NCBI GenBank assembly: GCA_003136335.1
Contig: PLEA01000257.1
Coordinates: 8,436-16,293 of the forward strand
DNA length: 7,858 bases
Direction of reading: 5' to 3'
DNA from: Acidobacteriaceae bacterium
Lineage (GTDB): Bacteria; Acidobacteriota; Terriglobia; Terriglobales; SbA1
The notes beneath the pieces were generated by a model, which worked only from the letters and a program-made list of their open reading frames with translations, was not told the origin of the DNA and did no database searches. The position numbers were made by a program, and so were the translations under genes. Shown here one piece after another: positions 1-4,902 of this stretch (its first letter is position 1; each line of letters opens with the position of its first letter).

Positions 1-124
1 TGGTGACGTAGGCGTATTCGCGGTAGGCGGGCCCGTAGTCGGGCAGGGACTGCTCGCGGAAGTACCACCAGCCTGCCCCAGCAAGGATGGGAACTAGCAC
101 AGCGATGAAGAGGAGTTTTCGCAA
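1..124 (-). CDS. N-terminus of exported protein, probable YVTN-type beta-propeller (partial)
   Basis: Reading the minus strand from a TTG at 124 gives 41 codons before the window edge. The product begins MRKLLFIAVLVPILAGAGWW: a short basic start, a hydrophobic stretch (about residues 4-19) and then a polar region that reads PAYREYAYVT at the edge. This is a typical signal peptide or signal anchor. An in-frame TAA lies five codons upstream of the TTG, so translation must start within that short gap, and TTG is the only plausible start there. No strong ribosome-binding site is visible, only the weak AAGAAA. The last residues, YAYVT, followed by a codon that begins with A, fit the YVTN motif that opens blades in YVTN/YncE-like beta-propellers. 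That family call is an inference from very few residues. The export signal is clearer than the family. The gene lies 57 nt downstream of vapC on the same strand. Confidence 0.5.
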   Translation of the reverse strand, partial: MRKLLFIAVLVPILAGAGWWYFREQSLPDYGPAYREYAYVT

Positions 125-181
125 GGTTTTTGTTTCTTAAGAAGAAATCAAAGATAGCAGAAGGGAAGGAGCCGGCGCAGA

Positions 182-586
182 TCACCGAGCTGGATCGATA
201 ACTTTCAGTCCCCGTACTTGAGCAAAATGACGCTGGTTAAACGTGGCCACCGCGCTTCCGCGTTCCATAGCTGTCGCAGCAACAATGATGTCATAGTAAC
301 CGATCATCTTTCCGGAAGACTCCAACGCCGCCCAAATGCGAGCGTGCTCAAACGCGGTCGTCTCCGTGTAGGGAATGATAGGCAGCCCTTCCAGAATGGC
401 ACGGATATAGCGTTCGCGCCTGGCTTTGTGCACCCCTGTCGACCGTTCCACGCCGTGCCACAATTCCGCAACGGTGATGGCAGCGACCTCGAATCGCTCG
501 CCGGCCAGATCAGCCATCCACGTCACTAGGTCGAGGGTTCCTTTCTTTCCCCGAATGATGACATCGGCATCAAGAATTATCGCCAT
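182..586 (-). CDS. vapC: VapC-family PIN-domain ribonuclease toxin
   Basis: The 134-residue product has the usual length of a VapC toxin. PIN domains of this type are Mg-dependent RNases that cleave tRNA or other RNA when freed from a cognate antitoxin. Visible motifs are ILDADVII at the N-terminus (D6, D8), AELWHG (E41), IGYYDIIVAATA (D99) and ATFNQRHF (115-121), which matches the family's final 'T-x-N-x-x-x-F' element. Three of the acidic catalytic residues are present. The fourth position is Asn/His rather than Asp, which is common in this family. The ATG at 586 is the first start in its frame, since the frame is closed upstream by the stop of the TonB-domain gene at 650-652. There is no good Shine-Dalgarno. 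The ATG lies inside a 10-nt overlap (ATGGCGATAA) with the stop of an upstream small ORF, which suggests translational coupling as in TA operons. No recognisable VapB is present, so target and activity are unknown. Confidence 0.85.
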   Translation of the reverse strand: MAIILDADVIIRGKKGTLDLVTWMADLAGERFEVAAITVAELWHGVERSTGVHKARRERYIRAILEGLPIIPYTETTAFEHARIWAALESSGKMIGYYDIIVAATAMERGSAVATFNQRHFAQVRGLKVIDPAR

Positions 587-744
587 CGGTCGGCCGGGGC
601 TTCCAGACTTTTGCGGGCTGCTTTTAAATCGCGATTCCAGGCGATGGCCTCATCCGTAGGCAATTCCGCCCTGGACTTGATCCCCCAGATCTTCAGCTTC
701 TGCCGATAAGAGTAGAGAAGACTGATCCGGGCGCGGCGATTCAA
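577..744 (-). CDS. Candidate small ORF upstream of vapC (possible antitoxin partner, unrecognised)
   Basis: This frame ends with TAA at 577-579, inside the vapC start region, giving the 10-nt overlap typical of coupled toxin-antitoxin genes. If translation starts at TTG 744 it makes 55 residues. The C-terminal 45 are rich in charged and helix-forming residues (RAELPTDEAIAWNRDLKAAR) and end in ADRWR. Codons in its upstream part end in G or C more often than those of the overlapping TonB frame, a mild sign of coding. Against it: the start is unclear, with GGAG only one nucleotide before the TTG, and about half of the ORF overlaps the 3' end of the TonB-domain gene in another frame. I do not recognise the family and see no AbrB, RHH or Phd-like DNA-binding N-terminus. 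It could be an antitoxin, a degraded remnant of one, or non-coding. Confidence 0.35.
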   Translation of the reverse strand: MNRRARISLLYSYRQKLKIWGIKSRAELPTDEAIAWNRDLKAARKSLEAPADRWR

Positions 745-1141
745 TCTCCACGTTGCTGTTTGCCTCGCGTAACAACGGATTGAACCGGACGTGAACCTTA
801 TAACTGGTATCGACGGCATGGCCCTGTGGCGTTGCAGGACGAAAACGCCATTTACGAACTGCAGCGACAGCGCTCTTGGAGAACTCAGGATCACCCCCGA
901 GCATCACAATGTCTTTCATTCTGCCGTCGGTGGCAACGCTGACGCGTATCTCCACTTGTCCCGCCCTGCCCTGGCGGAGACCATCCGGCGGGTACTTTGG
1001 CTTGATCATGTTCTCCGGGATCGGTGCTCCAGGCCCGACAGGGCACGAGGGGATATCGCCGGTACTACCGGCCTGGCTTGTTTGCGGAGCAAGACCCAGG
1101 AAATGCAGGGCTATCGTCACAGCGAGGACAGCCTGAATCAT
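650..1141 (-). CDS. Exported protein with TonB C-terminal domain
   Basis: The 163-residue product has a signal peptide (about residues 1-24, hydrophobic AVLAVTIALHFLGLAP, likely cleavage after SQA) and a TonB C-terminal domain at roughly residues 46-121. Diagnostic segments are PKYPPDGLRQGRAGQVEIRV, VATDGRMKDIVML, FSKSAVAAVRKWRFRPA and YKVHVRFNP. In energy-transducing TonB proteins this domain contacts the TonB box of outer-membrane receptors. Here the long proline-rich linker of classical TonB is absent and the N-terminus looks cleavable, so it is more likely a periplasmic TonB-domain protein than a full transducer. The start ATG 1141 is supported by TAGGAG (1150-1155) eight nucleotides upstream. 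The gene follows aroF with only 11 nt between them. Residues after about 122 form a poorly structured tail that overlaps, in another frame, the small ORF upstream of vapC. Confidence 0.8.
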   Translation of the reverse strand: MIQAVLAVTIALHFLGLAPQTSQAGSTGDIPSCPVGPGAPIPENMIKPKYPPDGLRQGRAGQVEIRVSVATDGRMKDIVMLGGDPEFSKSAVAAVRKWRFRPATPQGHAVDTSYKVHVRFNPLLREANSNVEIESPRPDQSSLLLSAEAEDLGDQVQGGIAYG

Positions 1142-1149
1142 CAGTACGA

Positions 1150-1155
1150 CTCCTA
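1150..1155 (-). promoter_or_regulatory. Ribosome-binding site of the TonB-domain gene, overlapping the aroF stop
   Basis: TAGGAG on the minus strand lies eight nucleotides before the ATG at 1141. Its first three bases are the TAG stop codon of aroF (1153-1155). A ribosome terminating on aroF would sit on this site, which favours coupled translation of the two genes. The sequence shows the overlap directly. The coupling is inferred. Confidence 0.7.
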
Positions 1156-2211
1156 CTTGCTTACCGCCGCCGTTTCCCGCACTGCAATCGCGGGCACGGT
1201 TCTTCCCACCACCGCCGCGATCTGGCGCACCTGCTCCATCAGTTCATCGAACTGATCGGGAAATAGCGACTGCGGACCATCCGACAGCGCCTCATCCGGC
1301 TTGTGATGCACTTCCACCATCAAGCCGTCCGCGCCCACGGCTACCGCTGCGCGCGATAGCGGAGTGACTTTGTTGCGCTTGCCAGTCCCATGGCTGGGAT
1401 CGACCAGAATCGGGAGATGGCTGAGTCGCTGCACCGCGGGCACCAAGCTCAGATCGAGCGTGTTGCGCGTGTGGTCGGCGAACGTGCGGACGCCGCGTTC
1501 GCAGAGCGCCACGTTGTAGTTGCCCTCGCTCAGAATGTATTCGGCCGCCATCAGGAATTCTTCCAGCGTCGCCGACATGCCGCGCTTCAGCAACACGGGC
1601 TTGCGGGCGCGTCCGGCGCGCTTCAGCAAAGAAAAATTCTGCATGTTGCGGGCGCCGATCTGGATCACGTCGGCATACTCTTCGACCAGGTCGAGCGATT
1701 CGTTATCGATGGCCTCGGTGATGATCTTCATCCCAGTGTGCTGGCGGATTTCCGCCATAATCCGCAGCCCTTCCTCGGCCAGCCCTTGAAAAGAGTAAGG
1801 AGAAGTACGCGGCTTGTAAGCGCCACCGCGGAAGAATTGCGCGCCAGCGCGACACACGCGCTCGGCGACGGCGAATGCCTGCTCGCGATTCTCGATCGCG
1901 CAAGGTCCGGCAACAATGGCCAGTCCCAGCCCGCCAATCGTGGCCGCGGTTCCCGGGAAACGAATGACCGTGTTGTCCTGCTTGATGTCGCGACTGACCA
2001 ACTTGTAGGGCTTCGAGACCTTGATCACTTCCTGCACGCCCGGCATCTCTTCCAGTGTGCCCTGCTCGACCTCGCCCTTATTGCCGGTAATGCCGATGGC
2101 GGTGCGTTGCGCGCCCGGCATGGAATGCGCGCGATAGCCCAACTTCTCGATCTTCTGACAAACGGCGCGCACCTGCTCTTCGGTGGCCTGCGCCTGCATG
2201 ACGACTAACAT
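1153..2211 (-). CDS. aroF: 3-deoxy-7-phosphoheptulonate (DAHP) synthase, class I-beta with N-terminal regulatory domain
   Basis: This enzyme condenses phosphoenolpyruvate and erythrose 4-phosphate, the first step of the shikimate pathway to aromatic amino acids. The product is 352 residues. Residues 1 to about 70 form the ferredoxin-like regulatory domain of the Thermotoga-type enzymes ([17 protein letters not shown]...), which in that family mediates feedback inhibition by an aromatic amino acid. The TIM-barrel domain follows, with AGPCAIEN (101-108), [16 protein letters not shown] (128-143), LLKRG (207-211) and DPSHGTGKR (271-279). C104, H274, E300 and D311 match the family's metal ligands. 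The open frame continues upstream to 2349, but ATG 2211 is chosen because the family starts here, GGGGTGA (2216-2222) lies just before it, and the upstream part runs through an intergenic repeat. It is divergent from adhP, and the TonB-domain gene follows 11 nt downstream. Confidence 0.95.
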   Translation of the reverse strand: MLVVMQAQATEEQVRAVCQKIEKLGYRAHSMPGAQRTAIGITGNKGEVEQGTLEEMPGVQEVIKVSKPYKLVSRDIKQDNTVIRFPGTAATIGGLGLAIVAGPCAIENREQAFAVAERVCRAGAQFFRGGAYKPRTSPYSFQGLAEEGLRIMAEIRQHTGMKIITEAIDNESLDLVEEYADVIQIGARNMQNFSLLKRAGRARKPVLLKRGMSATLEEFLMAAEYILSEGNYNVALCERGVRTFADHTRNTLDLSLVPAVQRLSHLPILVDPSHGTGKRNKVTPLSRAAVAVGADGLMVEVHHKPDEALSDGPQSLFPDQFDELMEQVRQIAAVVGRTVPAIAVRETAAVSK

Positions 2212-2227
2212 AGATTCACCCCAGGAA

Positions 2228-2302
2228 CGAATCACGTAGGGACAGCCGTCTCGGCCGTCCGTCGAGCAAAGCTCGACGCACTTTCCTCGCCGCCTCCGCG
2301 GC
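2228..2302 (+). repeat. Dispersed bipartite palindromic repeat, copy 1
   Basis: Two adjacent hairpins are visible. Hairpin A has arms GGACAGCCG (2240-2248) and CGGCCGTCC (2252-2260) around a TCT loop, with one mismatch. Hairpin B is the perfect GTCGAGC-AAA-GCTCGAC (2261-2277). CTTTCCTCGC (2281-2290) and a small GCCGC/GCGGC hairpin (2289-2302) follow. Positions 2228-2290 align along their whole length with 3661-3726 (copy 2), with a few substitutions and three single-base gaps. The architecture recurs in shorter form at 4841-4882. It lies just upstream of the aroF ribosome-binding site, in the divergent aroF/adhP intergenic region. It resembles REP/BIME-like elements; its function is unknown. 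Confidence 0.75.
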
Positions 2303-2434
2303 AGCCCATCAAGTCTACCTTTGCCGCTCTTGCACAGCAAACGCAGCACGCTCTCTGCAACCCGCGCCGGACAAAATACAGACTCGCTTTCTTAATCTTG
2401 TGACCCATCCTTCGTGGCCCACCGCACCAGCCAT

Positions 2435-2450
2435 TGTGATCAGGATCACA
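2435..2450 (+). promoter_or_regulatory. CRP/FNR-family operator upstream of adhP
   Basis: TGTGATCAGGATCACA is a perfect inverted repeat: seven-base arms with AG between them. It matches the CRP consensus TGTGA-N6-TCACA at all ten key positions. It is centred about 62 nt before the adhP GTG start. If the transcript starts near 2484 the site would sit at about -41.5, the class II activator position, but the start site is not known. It could also act on aroF, which is divergent. A different Crp/Fnr-family regulator with CRP-like half-sites is equally possible in a non-enterobacterial genome. Confidence 0.65.
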
Positions 2451-2474
2451 GCCCGCGGGATCGCGCCGGGATAA

Positions 2475-2491
2475 GGTGATATCAGTTCACC
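2475..2491 (+). promoter_or_regulatory. Inverted repeat next to the adhP ribosome-binding site
   Basis: GGTGATATCAGTTCACC has five-base complementary arms (GGTGA and TCACC) with seven bases between. It ends directly against the AGGAGG Shine-Dalgarno at 2492-2497. It shares the GTGA/TCAC half-sites of the upstream CRP-like palindrome but has a spacer one base longer. It could be a second weak operator or a small RNA hairpin beside the ribosome-binding site. It could also be chance. Confidence 0.3.
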
Positions 2492-2504
2492 AGGAGGATC
2501 AATC

Positions 2505-3590
2505 GTGGCTATTCCCAAAACCATGCAAGCAGCGGTCGTCGAGGAATTCGGCAAGCCCCTCGTCATTCAAGAAGTTCCGGTACCCACTCCAGGCCCAGGT
2601 CAGGCACTTGTGGAGATAATCGCCACCGGGGTGTGTCATACCGACCTGCACGCCGCGGAAGGCGACTGGCCCATCAAGCCAACTCCGCCATTTATTCCCG
2701 GCCACGAAGGCGCTGGCATTGTGGCCGAGCTCGGCGCTGGAGTCACACATCTCAAAGTTGGAGACCGCGTCGGCATCGCCTGGTTGCACAGCGCCTGCGG
2801 ACATTGCGAGTTTTGTTTGTCGGGTTGGGAGACGCTCTGCCTCCAACAACAGAATTCGGGATACTCGGTCAACGGAACTTTTGCGCAATATGCACTGGGT
2901 CAAGCCGACTATCTGGGGCGAATCCCCAAGAATCTTTCCTTCGTGGACGCCGCGCCGATTCTCTGCGCCGGAGTTACAACCTACAAAGGATTAAAGCAAA
3001 CGAATACGCGCCCCGGCGAGTGGGTAGTGATCTCGGGCGCCGGCGGCCTGGGCCACGTCGCCATCCAATACGCCAAGGCCATGGGCCTGCACGTCGCTGC
3101 TGTAGACCTGGGTCCGGAGAAGATGGCCCTGGCGCGCAAACTGGGCGCCGAGATCGCCATCGATGCCCGAACGCAAGACCCGGCCGCCGAAATCCAGAAG
3201 CAGATCGGGGGCGCCCACGGAGTGCTGGTGACCGCTGTTTCCACCATCGCCTTCAAGCAGGCGATCGGCATGTTGCGCCGCGGTGGCACCTGCGTGCTCA
3301 ACGGCTTGCCGCCGGGAGAGTTTCCAATCTCCATCTTCGATGTTGTCTTGAACGGCTACACCGTGCGCGGATCCATCGTCGGCACGCGTCTCGATCTGGA
3401 AGAATCCCTGGCTTTCGCCGCCGAAGGCAAAGTGAAGGCAACCATCGAGACCCTTCCGCTCAACTCCATCAACGACGTATTCGACCGGCTCAAGCGTGGA
3501 AAAGTCAACGGCCGTGTAGTCCTCGGAATCGGCCAGCAGGGCGTCCGGGAAGAACTTACCGCAACTGCCATGAGAGGAATTAAAGCATAA
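2505..3590 (+). CDS. adhP: AdhP-type zinc-dependent, NAD-type alcohol dehydrogenase
   Basis: A medium-chain dehydrogenase/reductase of 361 residues, of the ethanol/propanol-preferring AdhP class that interconverts primary alcohols and aldehydes. Catalytic zinc ligands are C44, H67 (GHEGAG, 67-71) and C154 (CAG). The structural zinc site is complete: C98, C101, C104 and C112 within [17 protein letters not shown]. The Rossmann motif GAGGLG is at 178-183, and D201 at the end of the second strand (AAVDLG) indicates NAD preference. The GTG at 2505 is preferred over the ATG at 2523 because AGGAGG (2492-2497) sits seven nucleotides before it. The protein continues about 18 residues past the usual GRVVLG end, a small C-terminal extension. 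A CRP-like palindrome lies upstream and an intrinsic terminator follows nine nucleotides after the stop, so the gene is probably transcribed alone. The exact substrate cannot be read from sequence. Confidence 0.93.
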   Translation: MAIPKTMQAAVVEEFGKPLVIQEVPVPTPGPGQALVEIIATGVCHTDLHAAEGDWPIKPTPPFIPGHEGAGIVAELGAGVTHLKVGDRVGIAWLHSACGHCEFCLSGWETLCLQQQNSGYSVNGTFAQYALGQADYLGRIPKNLSFVDAAPILCAGVTTYKGLKQTNTRPGEWVVISGAGGLGHVAIQYAKAMGLHVAAVDLGPEKMALARKLGAEIAIDARTQDPAAEIQKQIGGAHGVLVTAVSTIAFKQAIGMLRRGGTCVLNGLPPGEFPISIFDVVLNGYTVRGSIVGTRLDLEESLAFAAEGKVKATIETLPLNSINDVFDRLKRGKVNGRVVLGIGQQGVREELTATAMRGIKA

Positions 3591-3598
3591 GCACGAAC

Positions 3599-3632
3599 GC
3601 CGCGGTCAGCAATGGCCGCGGCCTGTTTTGTT
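3599..3632 (+). terminator. Rho-independent terminator of adhP
   Basis: GCCGCGG (3599-3605) and CCGCGGC (3616-3622) form a perfect seven-base GC stem around a ten-base loop, followed by CTGTTTTGTT, a T-rich run. It begins nine nucleotides after the adhP stop. Position, stem and T-tract together make a good intrinsic terminator. Confidence 0.75.
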
Positions 3633-3661
3633 GTGGGGCCTAACATCAGGAGCGCCCCCAC
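3633..3661 (+). repeat. Hairpin GTGGGG/CCCCAC between terminator and repeat copy 2
   Basis: GTGGGGC (3633-3639) can pair with GCCCCCAC (3654-3661), with one extra C. It directly follows the terminator T-tract and abuts repeat copy 2. No T-tract follows it, so it is more likely part of a palindromic repeat cluster than a second terminator. Confidence 0.4.
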
Positions 3662-3726
3662 GAATCATGTATGAGATAGCCGTCCTCGGCTGTCCAGTCG
3701 AACGAAGCTCGACTCGCTTTCCTCGC
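3661..3726 (+). repeat. Dispersed bipartite palindromic repeat, copy 2
   Basis: This copy aligns end to end with 2228-2290 in the same orientation. Hairpin A has arms GATAGCCG (3675-3682) and CGGCTGTC (3687-3694) with a TCCT loop. Hairpin B is GTCGAACGAAGCTCGAC (3697-3713), which differs from copy 1 at two of 17 positions. The shared tail CTTTCCTCGC is at 3717-3726. It lies between the two alcohol dehydrogenase genes, about 110 nt before the second. The rest of the gap (3727-3833) shows nothing recognisable except a GGAG ribosome-binding site near its end. Confidence 0.75.
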
Positions 3727-3833
3727 TCTTTGCACACCATCGAGCCCAACTCTGCCATCGGCAGCTTTCTGCATCTCCTCCGCTTCGCCCGCATCCAACC
3801 AGTGCAACTCTCGAAATTCCCGGAGTCCTGATA

Positions 3834-4820
3834 ATGAAAGCAGCAGTCGTTCCCTCGGTTAACGGCAAGTGGGAAGTCAAACAATGGGAAACTCCCAAAG
3901 CCGGCCCCAATCAAGTGGTCATAAAGATTCACGCCAGCGGCCTCTGCTACACCGATGTCCACATCACGCACGGTGTTATCCCCACGCAATTTCCCCGCGT
4001 GCTCGGACATGAACCAGTAGGCGAGATCGTCGAGGTCGGCCCCGCCGTCACCTCCCGCAAAGTCGGCCAACGCGTCGGCGTCGCCTGGGTGCAAAAAGGG
4101 GACGGCACCTGCGAGTGGTGCCTGCGCGGCAAGAAAGAACTGTGCCAGAACGCAATCTCTACCGGCATCGGACTGCAAGGCAGTCACGCCGAATATATGC
4201 TCGCTTACGCCGATGCCACGATGCCTCTCCCTGACGCTCTCAGCTACGAACAGGCCGCCCCAATTTTCTGCGCCGGATACACGGTCTGGAGCGGCCTTCG
4301 CCTGGCCGATCCCAAGCCGCACGAGCGCGTGGCCGTCGTCGGCATCGGTGGCCTCGGCCATCTTGCACTGCAGTATTCCAAAGCCTCCGGCTTCGACACG
4401 ATCGCGGTCACCAAAAGTAAAGACAAAGAGAAAATGATTCGCGAGATGGGCGCGGATGAAGTGGTTGAAAGCGGCGAGAAATTGCTGGCTGCTGGCGGCG
4501 CCGACGTTCTGCTGGCGACCTCGAACTCGTGGGCCGCGACCGCTGAGGCCGCGAAAGGCATGCGCCCGGACGGCCGCATCATCCTGATGGGAGTGGGCAG
4601 CGAGCCACTAAACTACACTCCCGAACTCATGTTCAAGCGCGTCCGCCTGATCGGGTCGAGCCAGAATGGTCCCGAGTATTTGTACGAAGCGCTCGACTAC
4701 GCCGCGAAAGGCAAAGTCAAAGTAGTCGCCGAGATTTACAAGCTCGACGAAATCGGCAAAGCCTACGACCGCGTAGCGGAAGGAAAAGTGCGCTTCCGCG
4801 CCGTGATCACAATGAACTAA
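3834..4820 (+). CDS. Zinc-dependent alcohol dehydrogenase, probably NADP-type, with Asp in the structural zinc site
   Basis: A medium-chain zinc dehydrogenase of 328 residues, paralogous to the gene just upstream. Catalytic zinc ligands are C38, H59 (GHEPVG) and C146 (FCAGYT). The structural zinc loop reads GDGTCEWCLRGKKELC: C93, C96 and C104 are kept, but the first cysteine is replaced by D90. The Rossmann motif GIGGLG is at 170-175. The second strand ends in AVTKSKDKEK (191-200) with no acidic residue, and its Thr/Lys/Ser-rich loop is what NADP(H)-preferring relatives carry. Physiologically it may therefore reduce aldehydes rather than oxidise alcohols. ATG 3834 is supported by GGAG (3822-3825). 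It is separated from adhP by a terminator and a repeat, so it probably has its own promoter, which I cannot place. The substrate is unknown. Confidence 0.9.
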   Translation: MKAAVVPSVNGKWEVKQWETPKAGPNQVVIKIHASGLCYTDVHITHGVIPTQFPRVLGHEPVGEIVEVGPAVTSRKVGQRVGVAWVQKGDGTCEWCLRGKKELCQNAISTGIGLQGSHAEYMLAYADATMPLPDALSYEQAAPIFCAGYTVWSGLRLADPKPHERVAVVGIGGLGHLALQYSKASGFDTIAVTKSKDKEKMIREMGADEVVESGEKLLAAGGADVLLATSNSWAATAEAAKGMRPDGRIILMGVGSEPLNYTPELMFKRVRLIGSSQNGPEYLYEALDYAAKGKVKVVAEIYKLDEIGKAYDRVAEGKVRFRAVITMN

Positions 4821-4840
4821 AGGCCGCCGCGTATGTGGTG

Positions 4841-4882
4841 GGGACGGGCGTCTCGCTCGTCCCGCCGAGCAAAGCGAGGCGG
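4841..4882 (+). repeat. Dispersed bipartite palindromic repeat, copy 3 (short, divergent)
   Basis: Hairpin A has arms GGGACGGGCG (4841-4850) and CGCTCGTCCC (4854-4863), ten base pairs including one G-T, around the same TCT loop as copy 1. It is followed at once by GCCGAGCAAAGCGAGGC (4864-4880), which keeps the GAGCAAAGC core of hairpin B. Here the pairing has shifted to CCGCC (4862-4866) with GGCGG (4878-4882). The order and spacing match copies 1 and 2, but the base identity is lower. It sits between the second alcohol dehydrogenase and nfo. Confidence 0.6.
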
Positions 4883-4890
4883 CCTCTGGT

Positions 4891-4896
4891 TATACT
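4891..4896 (+). promoter_or_regulatory. -10 box of nfo, placed for a leaderless transcript
   Basis: TATACT matches the -10 consensus at five of six positions and ends six nucleotides before the nfo ATG at 4903. Transcription would then start at or within a base or so of the ATG. No Shine-Dalgarno is visible before the ATG, which agrees with leaderless translation. No clear -35 is seen; the repeat occupies that region. Confidence 0.55.
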
Positions 4897-4902
4897 TCGG
4901 CC

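Noticed and set aside
132..146. AT-rich inverted repeat TTTCTT/AAGAAA between vapC and the left-edge gene
   Set aside because: Short, AT-only stem with a three-base loop; too weak to call a terminator or operator.
1390..2208. Open frame of 272 codons on the plus strand, antisense to aroF
   Set aside because: It lies wholly opposite a well-supported DAHP synthase with all motifs and metal ligands. The translation has no recognisable domain. Long antisense frames are expected in GC-rich genes.
2212..2349. 46-codon N-terminal extension of aroF in the same frame
   Set aside because: The extension translates palindromic repeat copy 1 into Arg/Gly/Cys-rich sequence. The family's N-terminus and a Shine-Dalgarno both point to ATG 2211.
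2633..3583. Open frame of 316 codons on the plus strand in another frame of adhP
   Set aside because: The translation is Arg/Pro/His-rich, low-complexity and motif-free, a typical frame shadow of a GC-rich gene. The adhP frame carries every expected zinc and cofactor motif.
3628..3831. 67-codon open frame just before the second alcohol dehydrogenase
   Set aside because: It is made of the GTGGGG hairpin, repeat copy 2 and filler sequence, with no ribosome-binding site and no recognisable protein features.
3606..4361. Open frame of 251 codons on the minus strand, spanning repeat copy 2 and the second alcohol dehydrogenase
   Set aside because: Antisense to a real gene and running through an intergenic repeat and terminator; no domain seen.
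2228..4882. CRISPR array interpretation of the three repeats
   Set aside because: The copies are more than 1 kb apart with genes between them, are imperfect, and no uniform spacers exist.
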